Source of the DNA: Nothophoma quercina
Taxonomy: Eukaryota; Ascomycota; Dothideomycetes; Pleosporales; Didymellaceae
Assembly: GCA_021642125.1 (NCBI GenBank)
Contig: JAKIXB010000010.1
Location: forward strand, 868,001-932,000
Direction of reading: 5' to 3'
Length of the DNA: 64,000 nucleotides
Within the stretch, counting starts at the first letter, position 1. Every line of letters begins with the position of its first letter. Positions 43,141-54,380 of this stretch are shown here, piece by piece. Both the position numbers and the translations under genes were made by a program. Below the pieces are notes generated by a model that searched no databases, had not been told where the DNA came from, and worked only from the letters and a program-made list of their open reading frames with translations.

Positions 43141-43453
43141 ATGTCGAGTTCAGGCATCAAACCCAAGAAACCAACTGTCAACTTACCGTGCAAGATTTTA
43201 GCTGCATTACAGATGCCGAAGGCTCAGAGAGAGATGCTTGTGGTAGAGCGAGGACTAACAAGTTTGCCGCCGGAAGTACTCGAGATGGTATACCATTACC
43301 TCGACACGATTGACGATGTGCACAGTGGCAAAGACGAGGATTGTGGAATGTGTGGTGGTGGGCGAACAGCGAGGACAAGGCTTTGGCCATAATCAGAAGA
43401 TGGAGAGAGCAGCCAGTAACTCTTTCATTGCAGAGCAGTATGCATTCTCCTGA
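43141..43453 (+). pseudogene. F-box-like fragment, probably frameshifted
   Basis: From ATG 43141 an 83-residue frame contains LTSLPPEVLEMVYHYLDTI, a good match to the N-terminal helices of fungal F-box proteins. It then runs into low-complexity sequence and stops at 43392. From about 43325 another frame gives more protein-like sequence (ECVVVGEQRGQGFGHNQKM, then ASNSFIAEQYAFS) ending at TGA 43451. A one-base frameshift near 43322 would join them. The gene would still lack the long C-terminal part usual for such proteins, so this looks like a truncated remnant. A short functional protein cannot be excluded. It is a different subfamily from the copies at 3.5-8.7 kb. Confidence 0.4.
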
Positions 43454-45702
43454 TCGAGACTCAGATGTTGCCTCGTGAGGAATGACAACCACACAACTCG
43501 GGCAAGGTATTATTAGTTAGTGAAAGCGCTGATCAAAGTAGAGTGCTGTGAGATGGAATCTAATATTGCTCAAATAATGCTGCAATATACTTAAGACCGT
43601 CACATGCCCAGATGGAGTGTCTTGATTACAACGGTTCGAGATCGTACACCTCCTCGCATGCCAACCTGCAAACTTAACGTTGATTGGATTTTCCATGTAG
43701 ACGAACGAAGAGTTATTGGTCCGTAACGTACAAGACTGAAAAAGGATATCTGAAGGCATCTAGCGTCAATACCTGACCTGTTTGCGACCTGTTGGAACTC
43801 CCAGGGGCTACAATATCCTAGGGTCTGCATCCAGCTTCTTCTGCGACATGAAAGCTGGGGCTCCGCGCAGCAACTCTTTCAGGGTCTTCGCCTAACGTGG
43901 GGATGCAATTGTTGCAAAAATCGATGAGCTTTGCGGCACAAGAACATTAATATTGACGAGCCACATGACACAACCGAAGCTGTTTGCACAATCCGAAGGT
44001 GGCCTGGATGAATTAAAGAGACGAGACTGAAATCGTCATCTTATCGAGCTCTCGTATCAGCGTGCATTGGCCAGTTTTAATTGCGTAGGAAGACATGACG
44101 GTGCTCGCAGCCGCTGAAGCTCGAGTAGCACATGTCAGAGCAGAGTTGGCAAGCCCTAAGTCGCCGTCACACATAAGCAAGCGCGCCATCAAGTCTTATG
44201 CGGTTGCGCCAAAGCAGCATCTCACACGTCCTCAGACAAAAGGCACACGCCCTGCCATGCGCTCGGGATCCTTCGGAAGGCTCAATGGCGGCGTGAACGT
44301 TACCCGTTCTTCCGTGAGCGCAGGGATGGCTCGCTCGTGCAATGCTCCGGTATTTATTCGAAGGAAAAGCCATCAGCAGCCCTGCACTGAGGCACCAATG
44401 AGGTGCCCTGGCAACTTGTGTGCACTTTGCCCGCGTTGGGCTCCTCATATGCACGACACATGCAGTTGAGGAGAGCGTGGAGTAGGCAGCAATGCTTCAA
44501 GTGAGGGGTGCTAGAGTGAGGTCATCACTGAAAGGCTTTGAGCAAACATTTGTTGTCGTTGAGGGTTCACAATACCGTGCAAGCAGAGACACGCGACGCT
44601 GGAACCTGTCAGGCAAGCGACGATGTCATCTAGTAGGGATTTGCAGCGCGTTCCTCGGCCTGCTGGGTGTGGATTTAGTGAAAGCGGGCCATGCGTGGGT
44701 TGTGCTAGCGATTTTATTTTTGCGCTTGAGAGTGACCTTGTCCCCTCACTCTGCGCTTGTAGTACCTTTCCGCACACACGACAGTCAATTTCGTCTGGTC
44801 AACTGGCTTTCGGTCTGCTTTGATCAAGTCGCTCGAGACCCTCGAGACCCTCAGCCGATCCGTTGTTGTTCCTCGCACGCCCAATATCGCTGCGACCTGA
44901 GCGTGCTGTGCCTGGAGCCCGCCGTACTTCGCTGCATCGACACCTTCGTTCGCTTCACACGACAGCTCATACCCACGGTTTTGCCGCCTGCGTGTCTGCT
45001 GCTTGTCCGTTGTGAGCGTCAGCCAAACAGCCAACCGAGTCTTCGCCCAAAGGTTAGTTCCGCTTGCTACCTGCCTGCTACTTGCGCCCGAGGCTTGTCT
45101 TCAGTCGCAGTAGCTGTTCACCCAGCCTGCTACCCCCTCAAGACTCCAGTGGATCATTTACTATTGTTTGCTGTCCCATCGCCCCATTTGTAGTGCTGTG
45201 AAGCGCTTTTGCAGAACCCTTTTAAATTTTGTACATTCGCCGGACATCCACCGCAAACATCTTTTTAGTCGCTCGATCTGGATACACGACCTAGATTCCA
45301 CACTCGACACACTCTGCCTTCAGCCAATACGTCAACATCCTTGCTAACGTCTTTCGGCGCAGAGCTCGTGCAAGTGCTCCGGAAGTTCTTCCGAAGTCAA
45401 TTTATTCTTTGCAGTCGCACTCGACTCGACCAGTCCCGAGGCGCCAATTCCAGGCCCGGTTTTTGACCGCACTGCACCGTGCAGAGCAGCTACCAGTCAA
45501 CTCACGAACCACGCGATCACCGACGCCTGGTCACATTACCCGGCATAAAGTGCGGAGAGGTCAGTTTGCCTCTCCGGACATACCAGTACCAGCGCTTGGA
45601 CTGGCCAGCATATTCTAGCAGTCCCATCGGGGATTTTTCAGCGCTCACAAACGCCTCCACTCTGCACACAGCACTTTTGCTGAATTATCGACTGTCTTCG
45701 AA
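43454..45702. other. gene-free stretch and long leader of the LARP gene
   Basis: 2.25 kb without a recognisable gene. The final ~900 bp (about 44.8-45.7 kb) are pyrimidine-rich with many short upstream ATG frames and no domain; this looks like a long 5' leader of the LARP1-type gene, which is a common arrangement for fungal regulatory genes. The frame at 44492-45193 is open for 233 codons but has no recognisable features, so I did not call it. Confidence 0.5.
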
Positions 45703-48700
45703 ATGGCAGCGACTTTCTCATACGCGCAAGCCGCAAAGGGTATCTCTAGCCCAGTATCTGTCAGCAAACCAGCATCTGGCTCTGCAACACCGGCAAAGGA
45801 CGACGCCTCGAAAGCTCCAATCACCTCCATCGCCCAGGTAAATAGTTGGGCCGACGACGCTGAGACCGAGTCCTCGACCGAGCAGCCTACGACGAACGGC
45901 GAGCCCCAAACGTCTTCTTCGAAACCCACAAAGCCAACCGAGTCGCTCGAGGCATCGACCACCGACCTCGATTCCTTGTCCGCTTCAACAGTGACCAAGG
46001 ACGACGACACGTCCTCACAACCCAACATGTCCTCTGAGTCGACATGGGATAACAAATCTCAGGCTTCGACGTCGGTCGACAAGACCGTCGAGCCCGTACA
46101 GAAGACCTCTGAGAAGCCTCAGAAGGGTGAGAAGGGCAGGAAGGGAAAGAAGGGTGAGAAGAAGGAGGAAGAGAAGGAGAAGGAGCCACCTAAGCCCCTC
46201 AAAGAGGCACCTATTCCATCAGTGAACATCTGGCAACAGAGGGCGGACCAGCAGAAGACTCAGGTGAAGCCTGCAGCGCCCGCCCCCGCTAATGGCGCGC
46301 CGAAGAAGAGCAACGCCGAGGGGAGACCCGCAACCGCCGAGAGCAAGCCTAAGGGCCGCGAGGAGGACAAGTCAGCCCCTCGCAAGGATACAAGAGGGGA
46401 TGCTGAGAAGAAGGGCCCCAAGAGCAGGCCGTACGAGAAGGACGTAAGGGCTGCACCGACCGCTATGCCGCTGCCTCCCAATCAGGATCAGGAATCTTGG
46501 CCGACACCAGAGACAGCGATTGACGAGGACCGCAAGAAGGCTCAAGAGAAAGGCGAGAAGGAGCGCAAAGACAGCGCACCCAACGGCACCTCTGGCAAGC
46601 AGGAATGGGTGAAGGTCCCATACACACCGTCCGTTGTCTTCAACACACCGCTGCCCAACGCGGCAAATTCGCGTAGGGGCGGTAGGCCTGGAGGACGTGG
46701 AGGAGCACAATCTGGTGGTCGGCCTGCTGGCTTCGCTGCCAATGGTGTTGCGGCATCTGAGAAGGATGCATCAGCAGCAGACGCTACCACTAATGGCGAA
46801 CAGCCCAAGCGTGAAATCAGCGGCGTCGCCGGAGACGCGTCTCCAAAGTCAAAGCGCTCTGGTAGTGCTGCTTCTCCAACTTTGAAGGAGCAAGCACCAG
46901 CAATCAACGGAGAGAAGTCTCTGAAGGGCCCTGGCGCAGCATCGTTTGAGCCCGAGGCACCCAAGAGGGCCTCCACTATGACAGAGATGTCGGCTCAGAA
47001 CGGCACCTTCCCTCGCCAGTACTCTGGCAGGCCCGGCAAGGGCCGAAGGGGCGACTTTACTGGCTCTGAGCGAAGAAGGGATGGTGATGCATCCCCAACT
47101 AAGGACGCTGCCGCTGACGGTTCTGAGAACGAGCGACGACCCCTTGACGGGCCGAACGGCGTTCATTCTAAGCAGAGCCGCTTCAACAACTCCTACGCTG
47201 GACGTGATAGGCCCCGCGGTGGTGGTCGTGGAGGCCGAGGTGGCTTTACCAATGGCCACCAGTTCACCAACGGACATGCCCAACCGAACGGTGGGTCGTT
47301 CTCAATGGGTCCTGGGTCGCCCACCACTTTCAACCCAGGGAACAACACTTTCTTCTCGCCACCCCAGAGCAAATTTGGTCGCAACAGCCACCGCTCGCAG
47401 TCCGTTGCCGACTCATACCGCTACCCTACTTTCCAAGGTGCTCCGCAGATGGCTCCTCTTAACACAGGCTATATGTACGACTACAACATGATGCAGCCGA
47501 TGAGCGCTGTGCCTTACAACCCATACGGTGTGGACCAATTCGCTCTGTTCCAGATGATTACCACCCAGGTGTAAGTTATAGTTTGTCGGCGCCAGAGATG
47601 CCTGCTGACATATACAGTGAATACTACTTCTCAGTCGATAACCTGCTGAAGGACATGTACCTGCGTAGGCACATGGACTCGCAAGGTTTCGTCTCTCTTG
47701 ACTTCATTGCTGCTTTCAACCGCATCAAGAATCTCACCACCGATGTAGAACTCCTCAAGCTCGTCTGCCAGCAGTCGAGTCACGTTCAGTACCGCACTGG
47801 CGAGGATGGCCGCGACAGGCTCCGTCGCCGTGAGGGCTGGGAGCAGTGGGTTCTGAGCATGGACGACCGGGATGAGTCTGCGCAGAACGAGGGCCCGAAG
47901 GAGCTGCACAACCCTCCAGTTCCCAACCCTGCTGGCTTTGATCAGTCAAACCCTCCTCAGTATGCCACTATCAGTCAAGGATACGGCAACGATGTTTCCT
48001 ACCCCCAGCACAATCCCTTCATCCCAGATGCTACCCAAGATGCCGCTGTGGCACCCACCGAGGACTTGACCAATGGCCCATCGTCCGAAGGCGCGAATGG
48101 CGCTGCCGTGAATGGTCAACCGATCGAGGAATTGACAAAGGCTGTGAGTGCAGAACCCGATTCATTTTCTGATGCGCAATGCCAAAGCTTGACCGTCATT
48201 GTTCGCGAGCAAAACAAATTCCTAGCAGCGTTGCGCCCTTCAACTTCACGAACGTTTTCTAATGGTTCCCTCGATAGTAAAAGTGGTGGTGTAGATGAAC
48301 TGGACGGTATACTCAACAGCCGCTCTGGGGCTAACGGCGCCGTAACTTTGTACGAGTAAGCTTGCGCTCTGACGTCCACTCATCGAATCTGGTACTGATA
48401 GAAACCCAGTACTGAGAACGATTGCCAAAGCCCTCGAAGCGGTGCAAAATCTATTACACCTCCTGTTCAGCTCTACTGGGTCAAGGATCAAGACAGTCCT
48501 GTCGACTCCGTGCCTGCCGATATCACCCACGAATCTTACTTCCAACTTCGATCGAGAGCGCTTATGCAGCGTCAGAATACCCCCTTTGGTTCAACTTGCT
48601 ACGATATGGACGTTCTCTACCAATTCTGGTCGCATTTCCTCATTCGAAATTTCAATACCCGAATGTACGAAGAGTTCTACTATCTTGCTTTCGAGGATGC

Positions 48701-48956
48701 TCTTCATAACATGACCGATCACGGTCTTTCGAGTCTGATTAGACTTTACAGTCAGTCTTTGTTATCGTCACAGACTGTGATTCGACATCGTGTGGCTCGC
48801 GATTACGTTGCTTTAGTCGACTCAGAGGACGAGGACCATTGTCCAGCATTCAAACAATTACGATCAGATCTCAGCAACAGGTGTCTCAACCCCGACAGTC
48901 AGCAGCTTTTGCAACGTTTGCTGACTGACGACCTCCTGGCGTTACTCGAGATCTGA
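45703..48956 (+). CDS. La-related RNA-binding protein, LARP1 type
   Basis: Exons 45703-47570, 47618-48355 and 48410-48956; introns 47 and 54 bp; product about 1050 residues. The first ~600 residues are disordered, with Lys/Glu-rich stretches and an RGG-type segment (RDRPRGGGRGGRGGF) that can bind RNA. The La motif spans the first splice join: QVEYYFSVDNLLKDMYLRR, then GFVSLDFIAAFNRIKNLTTD. The C-terminal exon carries VQLYWVKDQDSPVDSVPADI and a DM15-like block from about residue 933 (YDMDVLYQFWSHFLIRNFN, MYEEFYYLAFEDA). LARP1 proteins bind 5'-TOP mRNAs, cap and poly(A), and control ribosomal-protein mRNA translation; yeast Sro9/Slf1 are relatives. La module is certain, DM15 assignment is likely. 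Confidence 0.88.
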
Positions 48957-49715
48957 TCCCAAGTACCTCTCACTATACGGCGTTGCTGTCATGGATCTCA
49001 TTTTCGATCTTCGGTTTTGTTGCCCTTAATACCACCTGGGGCATCCATCAGGGCGTTCCACGCATTTTCACAAAAAAGTTTGTGCTTCGGCGTTAGTACA
49101 TGGATGGCGGTCAATCACCTTTCCAATAGAAGTTTTGCGCATATCCCGGATCCTTTTCACGTTCACACGACATGATTCCCATACTCGAAGCATCCTTGGC
49201 ATCCTGGAATTTGACTTCTTCTGCGAAACTGGGAATCGGGATGGGCAACAGGGGCGAGTGGGTTTCTTCTTGCATTTCAATTCATCGTATACAAAGCCCG
49301 TTTCTCCTCCCTGGTATGTCTTAGCATAGCGGCATTCAGATCTACTTCCAACTGTCAGATGTCGAGGCCCTCAGTACATATGAGGAGATGGACGTGTGAG
49401 TGCTCATGTTATCTGGCATGTGGTTCTGCTTGTAAAGTACGAAAATCCAAATTGTCTTTGTCTTCGCAATACCTGCGCATTAACGCATACGCCCCAGTAT
49501 TATTGTCACACGCCTAGAAGCTTCGCAGCTTGTTGGTATTGCAGGACACAAACTGTGGGTTCTGAGTTGTGTGGCTGATCGAGATCGTCATCAGCCAGCA
49601 AATGCAGGGTCCAACCGCCGAGGCCGCGGTGGCGAATCCTTGCGCCTCATAACCACCTTCCCCACACCGAGTTGCCAACTTCCTCCCCATCCAGAACCTG
49701 GTCATACACAGCATC
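48957..49715. other. intergenic, no gene seen
   Basis: 760 bp between the LARP gene and the next gene on the same strand. Minor frames only; presumably 3'UTR and promoter. Confidence 0.5.
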
Positions 49716-51122
49716 ATGGCACCCACCGGTGCGTTACATACGCTGGTGGTCAGAAACGCGAAAGCGTTCAAGTAAGTGGAGAACCGAGCATGATCCCACA
49801 TTTGAGGTGCTAACATGTGATAAAGGGCTGCCTGGCGTCATGCTGCGAAGCTCATACAGAACCAGCTGCCTGCCGGCTCACGTCCAACACAAGCACAGCT
49901 CCAACCGATCCTTGCCCGAAACACTCCCACGCACTCAATCCACCGCATTGCGTATCTGAAGCAGAGCAAGGGCCGCTGGTACACCACCCACAGCAATATC
50001 TCGGCTGCCGTACGACGATTCACTACCTCTGCATCTCGTTCCTCAGGCGTCAAGTTCGACAAATCGTCTTTCCCAAAGTCGCGTATCGGCAGCATCATCA
50101 ACGCTCAAGCTGGTCGCGCACCATTTGCCTCCACTCTTCGACCAAACCTCAGCGGAGGCACGCTCGGTCGTACAGCTGGAGGCTATGGCTGGGGCTCAGG
50201 TCGAGCTGGAGGTGCCAGATACTTCTCGCATGGCCCAGCAGCGCCTGCACAGGTCATTAACAATGTGTCTCAGGCTGTCCGTGCCTTCTTGATCTCCGGT
50301 CAGAAGGCACAATTTGACGGCATTGACCCACACCGTGGCGAGAAGCGGTTTAAGGCTGTCACTGCCTTGCAGGATCAGGTCAACCGTACGCTCAACAAGG
50401 TCCCCAAGGCTACACCTGGCTCCTATGTCAGCTTCGACATCAATCCTACCGTCACTGCCCTTACTCCGTTGAAGGCCGTCAAGGGTTTCGCCTCATCGCA
50501 AGAGAAGGACTCGCTTAAGAGCGAGGGTCTCCTAGATGTCCTTTCCGTTGACTTCACCCGTGCAGTCAAGGAGCTTGCTGCGGTTCTGAGAGACCTGCAA
50601 CGGCTCTCGGAACTTGGCGATCTACCCATCACGTACGAGAATGCGACACTCAAAGTACACTTCCCTGGCTGCGATCGCGACACCGTTGAGACGATTTGTA
50701 GCGACTTTGAAGTCCAAAGGGGTGTAGTCCGCCAAGACGAGGACTTCGACGCCTTCGTTGGTACTGAGATCGCCCTCCTCTTCCCCTTTGCTTCGAGTCG
50801 GACCCCGTCTGAGTGCTCTTTCTTCGAGAAGCCGGTCACTGGTCGCCAGCACGTTCAGCCGATAGATTGGGAGCAGATGCTTTCGCCATCTGTTCTTAGT
50901 TCTGAAGCGTACTCGACACACTCAGAGGATGGCTTTGACGAGGTGCTTGATCTTGAAGACGAGATCACCAACCCATGGTTATCGACCTCGTCACCTTCAG
51001 GATATGAGTCACTGCATACTAGTGAAGCAGAGGAGGTGAACCTTGACGCGCCACTAGAATATCAGGGTATCGAAGGCATGTACAGATTCATGTCTCATTG
51101 CCAGACGACCCGTGTGCACTAG
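49716..51122 (+). CDS. fungal-specific, probably mitochondrial protein
   Basis: Exons 49716-49771 and 49826-51122 (54-bp intron, gtaagt...gtgataaag); product about 450 residues. The N-terminal ~100 residues are Arg/Ser/Thr-rich with few acids (VVRNAKAFKAAWRHAAKLIQ ... VRRFTTSASRSSGVKF), a strong mitochondrial targeting profile. A Gly/Ala-rich segment (GGYGWGSGRAGGARYFSHG) follows, then a folded region from about residue 165 (VINNVSQAVRAFLISGQKAQ; YVSFDINPTVTALTPLKAV; AVKELAAVLRDLQRLSELG). The C-terminus is acidic. Related fungal proteins have, as I recall, been labelled casein kinase II beta-2 subunit, but I do not see the CK2-beta zinc-finger cysteines, so I regard that name as unsupported. 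Function unknown. Confidence 0.78.
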
Positions 51123-51375
51123 AAGCATACGAGAGGCGTTACGAAGGGATGTATGATACCATTTGGCTTTAAATTGATGGGACGGTGTTACCCAAGTAGG
51201 ACCACTGTCATTCTCAGAATCTCCTATCTTTTTGAATGGAATTTATGCAAATCAACCCCAATATTGTGATTGTGACAGTGTATGTGCATTGCCGTGACTA
51301 TCCGCCATTTCTGCTCATCTATGAGACTTGATGCTATAAGCCTGGCATGTACGACCCAGCAGAGCAAACCCATTT

Positions 51376-51615
51376 CTAGTGCGCCGACACATCAACAAAC
51401 AACTCCCGCACGACAATTTGCTCGCAAAGTACTGCCTTCCTCGCGCACTCATTAACGCCGTAAACACCGGTAAGGTGTGATTCAGGTCGTCGTAGCGCCA
51501 ACCAATCGCCATTTACAAGCCTAACCGTATCCAATTCCGCGGTAACGGGCGCACCGCTTATATCCGTACTAGCGTGTAAGATGAAGGTTAGCTCTACCTT
51601 CTGAAGGTTCGTCAA
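51376..51615 (-). other. open minus-strand segment, possible gene remnant
   Basis: A 79-codon segment whose frame begins with TTG directly after AAAAG, with no ATG. Parts look protein-like (VELTFILHASTDISGAPVTA, ELDTVRLVNGDW), and an overlapping frame continues with WRYDDLNHTLPVFTALMSAR. I do not recognise the family. It could be the 3' exon of a lost gene between the preceding gene and the MFS transporter, or chance. Confidence 0.25.
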
Positions 51616-51651
51616 CTTTTATCTACACTCTCTCACAAACTATGGATTGCA

Positions 51652-51657
51652 TATAAA
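51652..51657 (+). promoter_or_regulatory. TATA box of the MFS transporter gene
   Basis: TATAAA about 120 bp upstream of ATG 51777, in an AT-rich context (ttgcatataaagagcc). Assignment is by position and consensus. Confidence 0.45.
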
Positions 51658-51776
51658 GAGCCAGGAACGCTGCAAATCGAAGCAGCAGATGCATAAGTGC
51701 GTACAGAGATCTACAACGCGAAAGTGTGTGCATTTCAGCCTCTTTATTCCCGGGACGACGATCCGAGGTTATCACA

Positions 51777-53342
51777 ATGACGACGAGTCATCAGCCAAGT
51801 GATGAAGTGATGGATTCGAGGGAGAACATGGGGATTGAAGGTAGCGAAAAGAGTTACGGAGCCGCGGATGTCTCGAATGAACCGAGTATCGAGAAAGAGC
51901 AAGGAAACACTGAGGCCCAGGACACAGTCGCAGGCGAGAGCAACGCAGTCGTGGAGAAGAAAGCAGACGTGCCTCCAAACGGCGGTTATGGATGGGTGTG
52001 TGTAGCGGCATGTGCCACCATCAATGCGTGCGTCTTCTGTTATCCTTGTATTGATATCGTACTGAATCTCTCCAGCCACACATGGGGACTTAACTCCGCC
52101 TACGCCGTATTCCTCGCCTACTATCTCGCCAACAACGTCTTTCCTGGGGCCTCACACCTCGAATATGCCTTCATCGGCGGCCTCTCCATCAGCCAGGCCC
52201 TAGTTGTATCTCCAATCGCCACTCTCACCACCCGCCTGTTCGGCACACGCACCACCCTCCTCATTGGCGTGGCGCTCGAGACCATCTCTTTCATCGGCGC
52301 CTCCTTTGCGTCCTCCATCTGGCACCTCTTCCTGAGCCAAGGCCTGTGCTTCGGGTTTGGCATGGGCTTCCTGTTTGTTGGTTCTGTCGGCATTAGCGCG
52401 CAGTGGTTTACCACACGGCGCTCGCTTGCAAACGGCTTTGCTTCTGCAGGGTCTGGCCTTGGAGGCCTGATTTATTCGCTCGCTGCGCAGGCGATGATCA
52501 AGAATATCGGACTTCCTTGGGCGTTCCGCATTCTGGCTATTATTGCGTTTGTGGTGAATACTACATGCGCACTCATTATCAAAGATCGCAACAAGCAGAT
52601 TGGCAGTAGTCAGTTGAGCTTCGACTATCGGTTATTTAAGAGGCCACAGTTCTTGGGGCTGATGGTGTTTGGGTTCCTCAGCATGTTGGCGTATGTTGTG
52701 CTGCTGTTTTCGTTGCCCAACTATGCAAGAACTGTGGGTATGACGGCACAGCAGGGCAGTATTGTGGGCGCAGTATTGAATCTGGGACAAGCATTGGGAC
52801 GGCCGCCGATTGGATACTTCTCAGACTCGTTTGGGCGACTGAACATGGCCAGCACGATGACGTTCCTTGCTGGTCTGTTTTCGCTGGTGATCTGGATGTT
52901 TGCAAAATCCTTCGGTGTGCTCGTGTTCTTTGCCATAATCGGTGGGAGTGTCGCAGGAACCTTCTGGGCTGTCGTTGCACCTGTCACAACGGAGATCATG
53001 GGGTTGGTTGACCTGCCGAGCGCGTTGAGTCTGACATGGCTGGTGCTGGTCCTGCCTACAACCTTCTCTGAGCCCATTGGATTAGAGATTGTAGCATACA
53101 ATGGCGGCAGCTACACCGGCGCTATCCTTTTCACCGGGTGGATGTACATTGCAGCTGCTTGTGTACTATGGGGTGTCAGAGCATGGAAGATAGGGGATGT
53201 GGAAGAGAAGGCTGCAATTGCTGGGAAGAGTGCATCCGACATGGACCCTGTGGCAGCCACAAGTCAGGCCTCAGGTGGTGTGCCAGAAGGCTTCAAGAAG
53301 AGCCCGTTCTTAAAGCGGCTGCTAATGTGGCAAAGGGTGTGA
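51777..53342 (+). CDS. MFS monocarboxylate-type transporter
   Basis: Exons 51777-52027 and 52076-53342; product about 505 residues. The 48-bp intron (gtgcgt...ctctccag) has no stop and keeps frame, so the gene looks like a single exon unless the family is considered: splicing yields ATINAHTWGLNSAYAVFLAY, the continuous first membrane helix of this group. The ~75-residue N-terminal tail is acidic and disordered. Twelve membrane segments are expected; markers are PPNGGYGWVCVAA (helix 1 entry), GLCFGFGMGFLFVGSVGISA, SLANGFASAGSGLGGLIYS and GQALGRPPIGYFSDSFGR (the loop before the second half). Family members (MCH/MCT-like) move carboxylates or are orphan; substrate unknown. Fungal paralogues are numerous. 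Confidence 0.88.
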   Translation: MTTSHQPSDEVMDSRENMGIEGSEKSYGAADVSNEPSIEKEQGNTEAQDTVAGESNAVVEKKADVPPNGGYGWVCVAACATINACVFCYPCIDIVLNLSSHTWGLNSAYAVFLAYYLANNVFPGASHLEYAFIGGLSISQALVVSPIATLTTRLFGTRTTLLIGVALETISFIGASFASSIWHLFLSQGLCFGFGMGFLFVGSVGISAQWFTTRRSLANGFASAGSGLGGLIYSLAAQAMIKNIGLPWAFRILAIIAFVVNTTCALIIKDRNKQIGSSQLSFDYRLFKRPQFLGLMVFGFLSMLAYVVLLFSLPNYARTVGMTAQQGSIVGAVLNLGQALGRPPIGYFSDSFGRLNMASTMTFLAGLFSLVIWMFAKSFGVLVFFAIIGGSVAGTFWAVVAPVTTEIMGLVDLPSALSLTWLVLVLPTTFSEPIGLEIVAYNGGSYTGAILFTGWMYIAAACVLWGVRAWKIGDVEEKAAIAGKSASDMDPVAATSQASGGVPEGFKKSPFLKRLLMWQRV

Positions 53343-54380
53343 GATCCGATCATGTACAGCATATTGTCTAGCGTTCATAGCATCCAAGGCATAATATGTT
53401 CAGTTTTCAAACAGCTACCATTTCCTCTTGAGCGATGGGCAGGTTGACAGTCAGCACGGATCAATAATAATTAAGGCTACATAACCTATATGACCGCAAC
53501 GAATTACATAAGACCTCCTGAACGAGGTCATGGCACCGAAGGCTTCCATCTTTGGAACCCGTGCTCTCCGCGGGAGCTAGTGCGGCTAGCCGTCCCTGAG
53601 CGCGTCGCGGTGTCTGCACCTGCACGCGTAAAGTGGCGACGTGAAACAACCGGTCATGCATTGTTTGTTGTCTGTCAACAATTGCGAAATTCCATTGCAA
53701 ACGGCCTGGCTGAGCGTTGTGACGGCGACTGACAGGTTTCAGACGCGGTGTGACAGCGTGCAGCGATTGGGTGTTTTCGCTTGCACGGTGTATGCAACCG
53801 TGCTTTGGCGGTGGTAGGTGCAATTACTGTTAGGAAATGAAGCGCGCCGTGACACGACGTTTGGCGCAGTGCATTCTGTCGCTCGACTGCCCCTCAAGTG
53901 CTTGATGGCGATGCTGCTTCTGCAGCGATGGATGGATGTGCAGGCCTTCTTGTTGGCCTGGGGTGACAGCAGTGAGGCCAAAACAGGCGTGGCTGCATGC
54001 GTTGTACATGCTGCAGGTGTGACGTTCCCACGTTGTCAGGGGCCAGCGGATTGGCCGTGGGCGTGCATCAACCCATCATAATCCACCGCACGGCCAATCG
54101 GCGGGCGCTGATGCTAGCCGGTGTAGCTTGGACCAATGCTCCCCTAAATTCTTGACGGCGTTGCAGGGCTGCACACCTCCATCTGCACAGAGTCCGTACC
54201 GCTGCTGTAGCCGGAGGATGAGTGCTCGTCCTGTTGTCTCCAGTCCGCAGCTCTCCACCCTCATGCCGCTCCTTTAGCCGTGCGCAGCAGTCTTCCTTTT
54301 GTACATAATTATTCCAGACCCTGTTGCATCACCGCTCAGCGACGCGTGCTCCCGTCCCATCACTCGACGCGCCGAGTTGA
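53343..54380. other. intergenic, promoter of giant coiled-coil gene
   Basis: 1 kb between the MFS gene and the coiled-coil gene. Apart from the paired CCAAT boxes annotated below I see no structure or coding frame. Confidence 0.5.
54049..54099. promoter_or_regulatory. inverted pair of CCAAT boxes
   Basis: GATTGGCCGTG at 54049-54059 and its exact reverse complement CACGGCCAATC at 54089-54099 form an 11-bp perfect inverted repeat with a 29-bp spacer. Each arm carries a CCAAT box in opposite orientation, the binding site of the HapB/C/E complex. They lie about 280 bp upstream of the coiled-coil gene's ATG. Confidence 0.45.

Noticed and set aside
44492..45193. 233-codon plus-strand frame upstream of the LARP gene
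   Set aside because: No recognisable domain, irregular composition, and located where the long leader of the next gene is expected.
49716..51122. Name casein kinase II beta subunit
   Set aside because: The defining CPxxC/CPxxC zinc-binding cysteines of CK2-beta are not present in the translated protein.
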